A DNA stretch of 64,000 nt, taken from NCBI GenBank assembly GCA_037954235.1, contig JBBMOA010000013.1, forward strand, positions 8,846,501 to 8,910,500, written 5' to 3'. The notes under the pieces were generated by a model. It had not been told where the DNA came from and did not search any database. It saw only the letters and a program-made list of their open reading frames with translations. A program made the translations under genes and the position numbers. This document shows, in pieces, positions 1 through 10,059 of this stretch (its first letter is position 1; each line of letters begins with the position of its first letter). This stretch comes from Aulostomus chinensis. Taxonomy: Eukaryota > Chordata > Actinopteri > Syngnathiformes > Aulostomidae.

Positions 1-3000
1 TGTTTTGCTGAGTACTTTGTACGATGGTTTCGTGGATTTACCTCGGTTTGGATGAAAACATGTCAGAAGCCGCGTGAAGGCATTTTACACTACAGATACA
101 CGACAAAAATATCAAGCTTAGTTGTGGTGATGCTGAAATCAAACGGCCATGGTGATGCTGACTTCCAGGATGGCCAACAGAAATACAATAATACCTGAGG
201 CATTTCACTGAGGTCTTAGGGCAATGAACCGTTGGACCCGAAAATAAGCATACTATGGCATCTTCATTTGCATGATATATCTAATTTCCGCAAACAGTTG
301 TCAAATGTAAGAACACCATAACTTGTCTCGTCTGTTACACCATATTGTTTCTCAAGAAGCAGCAGTGAGTCACAGCAGCAAAAAGTAGACCACCCTGAGC
401 TCATGCTAAGGAAGGTAGCATTATTTTGTTTCTCATGATAAAGTGAACAACTCAACTTGTCAGTGTGAAATGTGGAAAACTAGCTTGTTCACAGTGGCTA
501 CATATAGTAACATTAAGTCTTATTGTCACTGTGAAGTAGCAAAACATCTAGCTATCCATCAAAGTAGTGCCAGACAATAACTGTCGTGAAAAAAATAATG
601 AATGTAGCTTTTTCTCCTTGCTTTAAGCTTTTATGCTAAGCAAAGCTAACTGACTCCAGGAATTAGCTCCATTTCTCAGTGTAGTGAGTGAATGTATTTC
701 ACAAAATGTCAAACTTTTAATATTGAGAGGTCACTTTTGCATGTGAACTTATTCGAATGATATGGTCAAAGTACTCTCAGTATTGGTGGATTTTCATGGT
801 GTGTGCAAGGCCCCTTAGTTCCACTGAAAGGACATTTTCATGCTACACTTGTAGTCCTTATCTTCACCTCCATTTGCTCTACACAAGTGCACTCCTTTCT
901 TCTTTTAACATTACAATACTTCTATGCAATCAGGTCCATATAAACATTTATCTCGGGTGAAAGAACTTGACTGGCTTTCACCGACCGCTGAATTCAACTT
1001 GTGGTTAAACTCTACAGGAAATCTAAATAACTTGTTGCAGAATGAGATCAGAGTGACTCCCAGGTCCAGCTGGTTTCAGAACATTTTCTCTGTCCACGTT
1101 TTGTCCTATAGCATGTACATGCACTGTCAGCAGTAAACTCCAGCTGAACTTCTCTTTCTCTTTCTACTGCCAATCTCCCATGCTCTCTTGTTTTACTGTC
1201 GTCAATTCGGGTTGTTGATGTTTTCCTGAGTTTGTCAGCAGGTCTGACTGGCGCTCAAGAACGCCTACAGCCTTCCTTAAGGGAGGTGTCACAATTGGAC
1301 ATGTACCCCAGCACAACCTCCATCTCACACAGATGCACACACATGAAAGGGAATAGAAACAGACATCTGCACTGTACAAACGTGGCTACACACACACAAA
1401 ATGAATCTTCCATTACTTTTTTCTTAATCGCTCTCTCCCTCCCTTTATTTTTCTCACACAAATCCACACACACACTCTGACTAAATTGACTTGTCAGCTT
1501 CAATCAGATGAGGAACAAAAGGATTCCTGCCAGTTTGAAGCTGACATCATTAATGGGTTTGGGAGGGGGCATGCTCTGAAGACAAAGGGAGTGCAAGGTC
1601 GGACTGACTTAAAATGCACTTTCATTTTGGCAGGGACGTTAGTTTTTTGATTCCAGACCCTTTACGCCAACATCTTTTTTTGCGAGTGGCTCTAACTTTC
1701 ATTATCGCTGGGAACAGAGGGGCGTGTGAGACTTTGTTGTGCTGATGGAGAGAAATGTGACATCCATAATGCATTTCCTATTAGAGGATGCCACGCATGG
1801 ACACACCTGGCCATGTGTCACAGAGAGATGGACAGGAAGAGGATGAGAATAAATGGGGTGTCGGTGGTGCAATGGAAAAAGGTTGCCAAGTAAAGGATAC
1901 CAATTCAAGAGAAACGACAGAAAAAGAGGGAAAGTGTGAGCAAGTGTGAACGTTCTGTCTCTTTCTTTTCTGTAGAGAAGGGAAGATAAAATATGTCAGG
2001 GTTTGGAAAGCCACAGGACATACGGCCCTTCATGTGACATATGAAATCCACACATAAACCAGCTTTCCTGGTGCATTGTAGCAGGAAAGCCAAATGCTTT
2101 GAACATTTAAATCCTCTCCCCTTCACTTCTGTGACTTCATCCATCCTCATTTGCTACTGTCTCCTCTCCTGCATGCCCATGTGCCTCCCCCCTCTTTTCT
2201 ACTTTCATTCTGACCCTGGATAAAGATGGACTCCCTCATCTCAAATGGTAATAACTTTGGTCCATATGCACACAGCCATCACAAATTGATTACTGTGTAA
2301 TGCTGCAAGCACTCCCACTCCCTTACTCTCACTTGCTGCTCCTCCGTCATGGGATTTGGCATGAGGCTGCCTCCATTTCCAATCCGGCTGTCATTAAACA
2401 GCACCCCTGGGTGTGACCCAAACAAAAACAAGCACATCCTAAAAATCGTTCTTGCATGTTCCTGTTCCTCTCCTTCTACTGCCATCTCAGTCTCCCTTGC
2501 AACCAGCTTCTCCTTCACCGGTTTTACCCTCAACCACTCAGTCCCTTTTATTCTCATTCTAATTATACCATTACATTACCATTTCTATTCTCCTCATTTG
2601 CATTTCTGCTCACCCTGTCTCTTATTCTTCCCCATTCTCTTTTTTCCCCTCTCTCTCTCTCTGTTACCCTTCCTTTTCTCAGCCACTGAATATGTTCCAC
2701 CTTTTTGCAGCACATAAACAGACATTGCCCTTGGGGGTGGGTTGGAGTGCTGTGTCTTTGTTTGTGTGTACCTCTAACTAACTCTCCATCTGCGGGGAGC
2801 CCAGCCAAGCCCAGCAGTGCAAGACAGATAGCTGGCACTATCCCAGACCCGTCTCTCACAAGACCCATATCCTCACCCCTAGCTCTCAACTTTCGCCTCT
2901 CTTCTAGGCTAAAGTCTTCCCACAGAGGCAGTTGTCAGCTGCCTTCAGGCGGCCAGTTAGGTACTGGAGACCCCCTCCCCAACCCCAACGATTCCTTTTC

Positions 3001-3514
3001 CTCGAAGCCTAAACCAGAATCTCCTTTAGCTACCAATGGATATCCAATCCTTTCCAAGCCACATGCCCTAGATGTACATCAGTAGAATTTTCTCAAGAGT
3101 CATCCCCGACAACCTCAGGTTCACCTCCAATACAAGCTTCCTTCAGAGACTAAATAACCAATAGCACATTTTTCTGTATTTAGCCACATCAAAGAGCCTT
3201 CAAAGAGAGGGAACTTAAGCATTAGCATTAGTTCAAAAAAGGAGTTTCAATCATATAATTGCCCAAGGGTGTAACTTAAACCTTGAAAGGAGTAATAATG
3301 GTGTGTTTTCATATTACTTCTCTTTGCATATATTTGTTCTGTATTGATTGTGATACTGTGAGTCAGTGAGAACATGCTGCATTCTGTTACAAACAATGAA
3401 AGGTGCACTATATTATCTGCAAAGCTAAAAAAAAGGTTTTTTTTTTTTTTAGATCTCCTCTGGAATTGATGGACAATCCCCTTGCAGATTATGAAGAGAG
3501 GTTTTATCACTCAC
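1..3514 (-). other. tenm1: tenm1 intron downstream of second coding exon (partial)
   Basis: This is the stretch beyond the splice donor of the 3515-3829 exon, read on the minus strand, and it runs off the window. I looked for the next teneurin intracellular exon, which in this family is proline-rich, and found no match, so that exon should lie outside the window. The stretch holds AT-rich unique sequence, a likely fish interspersed repeat at about 470-735 and CT-rich low-complexity sequence at 2580-2680. An unexplained open frame on the plus strand at 2705-3085 has no recognisable family. A T-run at 3438-3450 lies about 65 bp past the donor. Confidence 0.7.
470..735 (+). repeat. Degenerate copy of a common teleost interspersed repeat
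   Basis: The stretch contains 'ctaagcaaagctaactgac', then 'gaattagctccatttctcag', and ends in 'gtatttcacaaaatgtcaaa'. These blocks, in this order, resemble one end of an interspersed repeat that is very widespread in fish genomes, which usually ends in a 'tatttcccaaaatgtcaaac' motif. Two further pieces with the same terminal motif occur at 60098-60300 (opposite orientation) and 60945-60985. I cannot name the family. Boundaries are approximate and the copy is heavily mutated. Confidence 0.4.
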
Positions 3515-3829
3515 CATTATCAGGCTCAGATTTTCTGTCATGCTCAGTGTCAGTGAGAGAGAGGGCGGAGTTGGCTCGGCTGGTGAGGCAGGAACTCTGT
3601 TCAGACTTCAAGCCGCGCATCCACATGTGCTGCATGCCATGAGCAGGCGAGGGATCCACCTCTGGCTCCGTGTCCATATCTGAGCCCACTCCCAAGGAGT
3701 AGCCACGGCTGTGGACATGAGCGGCTGGCCCAGAGCACAATGCTTCCTCCTCCTCCTCCTGATGCTGCTGCTGCTGCTGGATGTGGTAGTCTGGGCTCCT
3801 CATCTGGCCAGCCTTGCAGAAATCTAACT
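3515..3829 (-). CDS. tenm1: Teneurin-1, second coding exon (intracellular domain)
   Basis: This internal exon of 315 nt is read on the minus strand. It is bounded by a polypyrimidine-AG acceptor (tcctttag, AG at 3831-3830) and a perfect donor (ATG|GTGAGT, GT at 3514-3513). It enters in phase 1: the split Glu codon is completed by AG, giving ELDFCKAGQ. It leaves in phase 1 at a Gly codon. Landmarks in order are a CAG/GAG-encoded Gln/Glu tract (3744-3779), CSGPAAHVHSRGYSLGVGSD, MDTEPEVDPSPAHGMQHMW, then SSCLTSRANSALSLTDTEH and RKSEPDNG. The GYS-GSD-DTE and SSCLxSRANSALSLTDTEH blocks are signatures of the teneurin N-terminal domain, and the CSG and RGLKSE wording favours paralogue 1. Teneurins are large type II membrane proteins that bind latrophilins and other teneurins at synapses; this part lies in the cytosol. 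The Gln/Glu stretch has no counterpart in the tetrapod protein as I remember it. Confidence 0.95.
3744..3779 (-). repeat. Coding CAG/GAG trinucleotide tract in tenm1
   Basis: On the minus strand this reads (CAG)5-CAT-CAG-(GAG)4-GAA, encoding QQQQQHQEEEEE inside the second coding exon of tenm1. It is in frame and uninterrupted by stops. The near-pure codon runs suggest slippage expansion, so length variation between individuals or species is likely. Confidence 0.95.
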
Positions 3830-5359
3830 CTAAAGGACGAAAGATGGAAGAAGATATAGAGGAGCAATGACATGTGTCTGTTATATCCTTTATGACATGT
3901 GTTTGTTATTTCCTTGAACCACTAAGCTGACTAGGTGTTTGTTAGAGACAGGGGTTTACATGCCAAACACTGAACGTCCCCCAAATAATGTCAGGAGACA
4001 GGTTGTTATTTGAGCAAGCATTTATCAAAAGTTCTGTAGCAAAGCCCAAATCAAAATGCCACCTTTAATTTTTCCTAAACATTTGCAGTGAAGCTATATC
4101 CTGCTTCAACTGCCTGATGTGTGTTATTGAGCTGGAGATGTATTGAACTGCTGCTCAAACAGAGCACTGATCTCATCTATATTCTCCTTGGTGGGGTGAA
4201 GAGATCAGATAAAGATCAAAACTTATTAATATTGACTCAGACTGAGCGAAAAATTGAGCCTCCTATGCTTTCAGGTATTAGAACGCCCTCCAATCACAAG
4301 CATCAGTGTGTTATCTGAGAACATCAGATATACTGTGTTAGTCCTCTGGTTACACTTCAATTCAATTCAATTGAGCTGTACTTTTTTTTAGAGACAGCTG
4401 AGTAAATTTTCTTCCTTTGCTGTTTAAAATGTATAAGTGGAAGTAATGGAACTGATGTCATTAAAAAAGAACTCGAGGCATAAATTGAAATCTATACTGG
4501 TACTCCTGTAGCTATAAAGGCTTCAGAGGACTCAGGAAAGACAGACTTCCTCTCCTTATAATTTAGTGAAGTTAAAAGGAATCTTTCGTCAGGTCTGAAA
4601 ACAAACCATACTGTTTCAATGAAAGTCCTCTTGGCCATTCTATTGACCAGCAACGTGTCCTGCTGTACCTGTTTGATGAGGTCAGGACCAACTACAAAGT
4701 ACAACTGTGCAACTGGATTCAAACTGGGTCAAGACTGGTCACTACTGCCCATTATTGTTTAGCACAAATTGGTTGCAAGAGGACTTTTCAGCAGCAAATA
4801 GGCTATTTCCTTGACACAAACATCAGCAGTAAAGTGAGAAATCTAACAATTTCCTAAACTTTCAATTTCCTGCTGTTTCAATGAGTTGCTCTTGACCCAG
4901 TTTGCAAATATACAACATTCATATGTTTCACAAATACGTTAATCTCATAATCTATATTTCATATTCTGAGTAAATATTGCAATGATGTTCAGTCCCGGAC
5001 ATAAATGAACATAAACTGTTTTATTTTTTGTTTAAGTAATTTCCACAATGCACCTAGAGGACTTACTGTATGTCTCTCAGCTTTGTTTTTTTCACTAAAA
5101 CCTCAAAAAGAACAGCAGCATCTTAACAAGAGGAGCATTGGTGCTGTTAACACGCCAAACATAATCACCTGCCCTTAATTCTAGCAATAGTGTGTTTTTA
5201 GAAATATTTTTGTCTTGGGTTCAATCATGCATGCATCCTTCAAGCTACTTTCTAATGTTTGATGTCAGGACCAGGTATGTGATGTCAGCTTTCTTCCTCA
5301 TGTGTTCCTTTATGTGTAATTCATTTGTCTAAGTTGAGCTGATATGGGCATGGAAATCC

Positions 5360-5700
5360 CCCCATTCCGCAGTCTTCAGTCAGCTGATTGCAATCTGTAC
5401 ACCTGGTCCAATCAACCCTGTAGAATAAGAGCCCCAGCCTCTCAGTCACTCCATGGTGGCTTGTCCTCTTACTTCAGTGGTTTCGCTGATCACAGCCACT
5501 CAGTTACTTCTGAGATTCTTCTTTGTTCTGATGGATCTTGTCTGCAGTTTTCTAACCTGTTTCGTTCCTGCCACCCTCAATGTTTTTTTGCTGCATCAAC
5601 TGTCCTTGCCCCTTGCTTAACAGTCTTTTGCTTTGATTCCATTTGCAAGCCAGCCAACAGTTAAACCTGAAGAGCCTCCTCACTCTTATGTTGCATTTGT
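5360..5700 (+). mobile_element. Possible solo-LTR-like fragment
   Basis: The stretch reads like the non-coding end of a fish LTR element. It begins with 'gattgcaatctgtacacctg' and 'caatcaaccctgtagaataa', followed by a pyrimidine-rich region with 'cctgccaccctcaatgtttt', and ends with 'ttaaacctgaagagcctcct'. It lies about 1 kb before the Ty3/gypsy integrase fragment and on the same strand, so it could belong to the same insertion. No matching second LTR or target-site duplication was found. The open frame across it (5344-5664) matches no protein family. Confidence 0.25.
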
Positions 5701-5839
5701 TGTGGAAACTTGTCAACTCTCTCATTACAGTGCATGATACAATGTGAAACATACAGAGCCTGACACTGCAGTTGATTTGCATGCCTATCTTGCTCTTGTA
5801 ATGAAATGTAGCATCAGATCTGTGAGGTCCCCAACCAAA

Positions 5840-5920
5840 TTTGGCCAGGTCTCTCTCGAAAAAGAGATCACCTGATCTCAAGTGACTACCTGGTAAAATA
5901 AAGGTTAAATAAAATATTAA
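5840..5920 (+). mobile_element. LINE-type 3' tail
   Basis: The stretch reads 'ttggccaggtctctctcgaa', an 'aaagagatca' stem, then 'ctacctggtaaaataaaggt' and 'taaataaaat'. A short hairpin around gtctctct...agagat, followed by a repeated TTAAATAAA-type tail, is the usual 3' end of several fish non-LTR retrotransposons of the L2/CR1 group. No reverse transcriptase was seen upstream, so this is a severely 5'-truncated copy. Confidence 0.5.
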
Positions 5921-6639
5921 ACTCATACTTAAGTGTATTCAGTCCCGGAAAAATGTAATGGAGGATAAGCAAGGAAGTGGACAAATGGGCTTCGGCAGGG
6001 TACAAGGTAACCTAGCCGTGTGAGTTGGCTCTCAATTACCAAGTCTGTACTATGAACTACTCCTTAACCTCTGTTTAAGAAATCTAAAATGCCTTCCATC
6101 AGCTTGGTGGTGAGTAGATGGTGACTTTATTTAAATTTTTGGGTGAACTCTCCCTTTAATATGCAAAACTCTGATCAATCACACGTTTGGCTAATCATCT
6201 CATGTGATGCTAGTCAGCTATTCTAGGCAGTAATTATTGTGTCTGCAGTAGTCACTGAATGAAGGAAGACAAATGAATGAAAGACCATGGTGGTGGACTT
6301 ACTCATCCCAACTTAAAGAAAATAGTTACTTGGATTTACCAAATTCTTCTTTCACTGATATGCCCCAAACTGTATCCTGGACCCCACCAGCAGATTTAGT
6401 AATCAGTTGCTTCAAACATCTGTTCACATCAAGTCCTATGCTCTCTCAGGGTGGCTATCATCCAATGATCTCCTGTGCACAAGAACTTGCTCCCTTGCAC
6501 TTTATTTTCCAGCTGCCTTACTACAGCTGAATCAAACAGATTTTATCAGTTGTGGTAGTACCTTATGTCTGGGGACACTGGTCGTAAGCAATCATTTCTT
6601 GTCTAGACTATCCAAAAATCCTTATTGTCTAACTCTGTA

Positions 6640-7880
6640 AAGTGGCCTTATCTATGACTGCAGGACGTCATCCAACCAGGCACCAGTAAACCTGCTGCCT
6701 CTTCCACCCATTACGAAGTACCTCTGGTCACGTATTGCAGGGGAATTTGTTACTGGCATTCTCCATTTCAGGTATAATAGTATTTTTACCATACTTAAAT
6801 GGTTTCTAATCCCTCTGCTTCTAAGACTGAGGAGCTCCTTTTGCATCATATGGTTTGCCTCCATGTCACATCTCATATTTGGGGGGCACTTTTTTCAAAG
6901 CATAGGTTCCCCTGCCAGCCTCTCTGGTTACCACACAATATGGTGGACCTGGAGCCAGCACTCCTTCTGATGCCTCTACTTTGGATTTAGTGCACTTAAA
7001 ATTAGACTTGTTCTGACTGGCAATCAGATCATTAATCAGTGACTGAATGGATGAATCATGATAATTTTTTTCCAAAGACAATTGGATAACCTATTAACAT
7101 AAAATAGGAATTCACTAAATGAACAGGGGTCACCTAGTCTCCACAATGTAAAATGGAATCAACTCCTTTGCTAAATATCTTGCCAATGCTGTTTTACACT
7201 AAACCTATCTGTGGTGACACAGTAGTATTTGACATCTTTTGTAAAGCTGCCATTACGGAGGACTGGCGAGGTGCATTAGCAGTGTTAGCTTGACAGGGTT
7301 TAGTAACATTGGAGGGATAGTGAGTCTACAGCATTAATGTCACAATGTGACCAAGTTAATTCCTGGCATTTCTCTTTGCCACTAACTCAACTCCTCTGTC
7401 TGCCCTGCTTGCTGCCCGTGATGTAAATTCTCTCGCCCTTTGCAAGATTTGATTGTAAACCAGTGAACTCCGTTAAACATGATCGGGCAAAGTGAACATA
7501 AAGTGGCTCGCCCAACCCTACTCACTATTCCATCACCAGTTCTGCCACAGGTATGTCCACTTCTTGACCTGCTTGGAAAATCAGACAGTTCTTTATCCTG
7601 CCCAGGATGAAGAGGCAGCAGTACCCTTTTTTCCGATCAAATATCTAAAAGTCCAGAAAGCTGCCCAAGAAACACTCCTCTACTCAAACCTTCCACTAGC
7701 AAATTGCCCAGGTCCACGTTTTCAGCCTAGACAAAGGGTTTCCCCTGAGACCTTCCCCACAGGTTGAGTCTCTAAAATTAGCACCACAGTATGGCACAAT
7801 TTGGAAGAGACTCATTAAGCCCTTGGTAATTAAACTCAAGCTGCCTGCATCCCATAAGAGCTATTCATCATATTTCTTTT
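6640..7880 (+). mobile_element. Decayed Ty3/gypsy-type pol fragment (integrase core and C-terminus)
   Basis: Three successive frame-broken blocks follow the order of a Ty3/gypsy integrase. At about 6662-6805 there is a frame with APVNLLPLPP, then WSRIAGEFVTG and FTIL, matching the start of the integrase catalytic core (its first catalytic Asp is replaced by Glu in GEFVTG). After a frameshift, 6799-6880 continues with NPSASKTEELLLHHMVCLH. At 7492-7767 there is LYPAQDEEAAVP, then AQETLLYSN and PGPRFQPRQRV, the integrase C-terminal region. After another shift, 7827-7860 reads VIKLKLPASHK. Frameshifts, stops and about 500 bp of unrelated or unreadable sequence in the middle show it is dead. No reverse transcriptase was recognised. 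It lies inside a tenm1 intron, antisense to the gene. Confidence 0.78.
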
Positions 7881-9325
7881 CTTGTTTCCTTTAGCCATTT
7901 GTTTGGATCCCACCCACAAACCAGGATTCATGCAAATTTGCTCTGACTGTATCAACATCTGCATTTCATTGTAGTGAGTAGGAAGAAGGAAACCTCCACC
8001 ACAGCTACATGTTTTTTTTTAATATTCTCAAAATAATACACTGAAATTTACCATTAATCAAAATGAGGCAAGTGCAAGAAAGTGCCCCTTTAGCAAAAAT
8101 GCAATTATTCAATAATGTAAAATAATTAGTGCATTATTACAGCAATTGAATTGCTCATTTTTTAGTTTGGCTCTGATTATTTTTGGAGAGCACAATAATC
8201 AAGTGTTACTTGCCAGACATTAATTTATGTAAATGCAGGAAATAAATTTACATAGTTTGGTTTGACTATTTTTCTTGGCTTACACCAGAATGTTTACTTA
8301 ATCATGTAAAATGCTGGACTCTATGAATTTTACTGGTGAGGTCTACACAAGTAATTTATTTTGCAGCAATTAAAATATATTCATTTGTTTGAATTATTTG
8401 ATTTCATTACAACCATTTTTATATTTTTATCTATCTAGAGCGTATAGATAATATACATACTCCTTATTTCTAAGAGGAAAGACTGCATTTAGACTGCATT
8501 AAAACAGACTAAGAAAATCATGTGAGATTAGGGGAAAATACACAGATGGTAAATGGGAGGGAAAGAAAAGGAAAGGTGGAGGAGGCAAGATGCAGTTTTG
8601 GAAGATGAGGGAAAATATGAGGAATATGGGTTGGGAAATAGATGAATTGGCTGATCTTTGTCAAGAACCCCGCAATCCATTAAAAACGTCACTGGAGGCA
8701 ATATGTCCCCCTAACAGTTGGTTACCTAGGTAGGGTTTACTTTATATAACTCCGTTGCCCAAAGGTGAACAGATGTGCTTCACAGAACTGGCTGCCATTG
8801 ACATTTCAAAGGCTGCTTTGGGGGTCCTTTTGCACCTTAACATATGACACTGATGGCAGGGGAGTTTTTTTTTTTCGTAGAAACAGATTGAAAGATTACG
8901 CTTTGGACACTAGAATGTTCAAGAAGATATTAGAGTAGGGTGGCAACGACAAATGGCCATTGATGAGTGGCTGCACGGCAAACAATATTGTAACCATTAC
9001 AGGTTGCATTCGATCCATGAAATCTGCACAGTGACTTGCTTTTCAGGAGCTGTAGCTGCTATGAATAGCTAATGCTGCTTGTTAACATGGTGGGTAGGTC
9101 CAGCAAGGTAGCGAGAGGTAGTGTTAGCAAAAAGTGTATCTATTGATTACGATGAACCTTACACAGCAGCGTGTTTCTGATGAGGTGCAGCCTCTCTCTT
9201 AACACCATACATGACCTGCATAAAGGCCATCCATCACAGAATGCACTGGCCCATTTCTCCTCCTGTCACCGGCAGGGAAGAATTCAGTGTGTACGTGTCA
9301 ATGTGTGTGCATATGTCCAGCTGCC

Positions 9326-9328
<3 letters not shown>

Positions 9329-9366
<38 letters not shown>

Positions 9367-9382
9367 GTGTGTGTGTGTGTGT
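9329..9382 (+). repeat. (GT)n microsatellite
   Basis: An almost pure GT dinucleotide run with one GC interruption near 9361. Read in the tenm1 direction it is a CA repeat in the intron, about 410 nt past the splice donor of the first coding exon. Confidence 0.95.
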
Positions 9383-9577
9383 ATGCGTAATGAAAGGTGG
9401 TGTTCCACCCCAGGTGAGGCCAGAGAGGTTTGGGGTTGACCTAGTTTAGCTGTGGGAGAGAAATATCACCTCCATGGAGAAGAGGTAATTGGCTGCCTCC
9501 GACTGTCCTTCTGGCTCATTGTAAACTGTAATAGGTAACTCACTTAGGCCCTTTTGAAGAAAGAGTGCGAGAGAAGA

Positions 9578-9578
<1 letters not shown>

Positions 9579-9662
<84 letters not shown>
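9579..9662 (+). repeat. (TG)n microsatellite
   Basis: A TG run of about 84 bp with a single C interruption. In the tenm1 sense direction it is a CA repeat starting only about 130 nt downstream of the splice donor at 9794. Confidence 0.97.
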
Positions 9663-9665
<3 letters not shown>

Positions 9666-9794
9666 CTGCCAACATATGTGCATCTTTGTGCCATTATCCA
9701 TTTGAGACTACATACAGCTTCTGCTTGTGTATTTCCAAGTAAAGACATCCTACCACATCGAGCGTGTGTTGACCATGTACACACTGAGTGATAC

Positions 9795-10011
9795 CTGGCT
9801 GGGCTTGGCTGTAGTTGCTCTGCCTTTCTCGGTGAGAACCAAGGGTGAGGCGAAGTTCATGTGTGTAGTCAGGGAGGGTTTCACGTGAGGTGTAAGAGCG
9901 ATGGTGGGCACGGCCGTCCTCACTCTCGTCAGATGAGCTGGTGTAGGACATCTCCATTTCATGGCGGCCCTTAGACAACGGCTGGTAGGGTTTACTGTCC
10001 ATCTCCTCCAT
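9795..10011 (-). CDS. tenm1: Teneurin-1, first coding exon (N-terminus)
   Basis: The coding part of the start exon is 217 nt on the minus strand, giving 72 codons plus one base. The ATG at 10011-10009 sits in a good Kozak context (gccATGG) and is preceded by an in-frame TGA eight codons upstream, which fixes the start. The product begins MEEMDSKPYQPLSKGRHEM, then YTSSSDESEDGR, SYTSRETLPDYTHELR and ends SQAQP before a split Glu codon. The KPYQPL, YTSSSDESEDGR and SRETL blocks are characteristic of the teneurin-1 amino terminus; the other paralogues start MDVKER-like. The donor is CAG|GTATCA. This is the far N-terminus of the cytosolic domain, ahead of any membrane segment. The segment SHRERQSN sits where tetrapod teneurin-1 carries a basic RKRK patch. 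The donor joins in phase with the exon at 3829. Confidence 0.95.
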
Positions 10012-10059
10012 GGCTTGTAGGGCTCCACTTAGTCACTCAGCACAGCCACAGCACACAGT
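10012..10059 (-). other. tenm1: tenm1 5'UTR part of the start exon
   Basis: These 48 nt lie between a splice acceptor (tttcctgattacag, AG at 10061-10060) and the ATG. They contain an in-frame TGA, so no longer N-terminus is possible in this transcript. The acceptor means transcription starts further upstream, in at least one non-coding exon. Confidence 0.75.

Larger units (their letters stand above)
3830..9794 (-). other. tenm1: tenm1 intron between first and second coding exons
   Basis: This intron of 5,965 bp has a GTATCA donor at 9794 and a TTTAG acceptor at 3831-3830, both phase 1. It contains a LINE-like 3' tail (5840-5920), a possible LTR-like stretch (5360-5700), a decayed Ty3/gypsy pol fragment on the plus strand (6640-7880), an AT-rich homeodomain-motif-rich stretch (8090-8290) and two long GT microsatellites close to the donor. 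No further exon was recognised. Confidence 0.85.

Noticed and set aside
2705..3085. 126-codon plus-strand frame rich in Pro and Ser
   Set aside because: It lies antisense in a tenm1 intron, has no family resemblance and no splice-site support. A decayed repeat or chance frame is more likely.
3601..3873. 90-codon minus-strand frame overlapping the second coding exon
   Set aside because: A shifted-frame shadow of the teneurin exon that runs into intron sequence.
9446..9784. 112-codon minus-strand frame with long His-Thr alternation
   Set aside because: The alternation is a translation of the (TG)n microsatellite; the same holds for the Cys-Val frames at 9171-9449, 9554-9791, 12299-12712, 18810-19119, 24345-24681, 27213-27866, 33014-33356 and 63565-63792.
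9750..10028. Alternative minus-strand frame starting at 10028
   Set aside because: It overlaps the tenm1 start exon in another frame, reads through the splice donor and has no teneurin wording.
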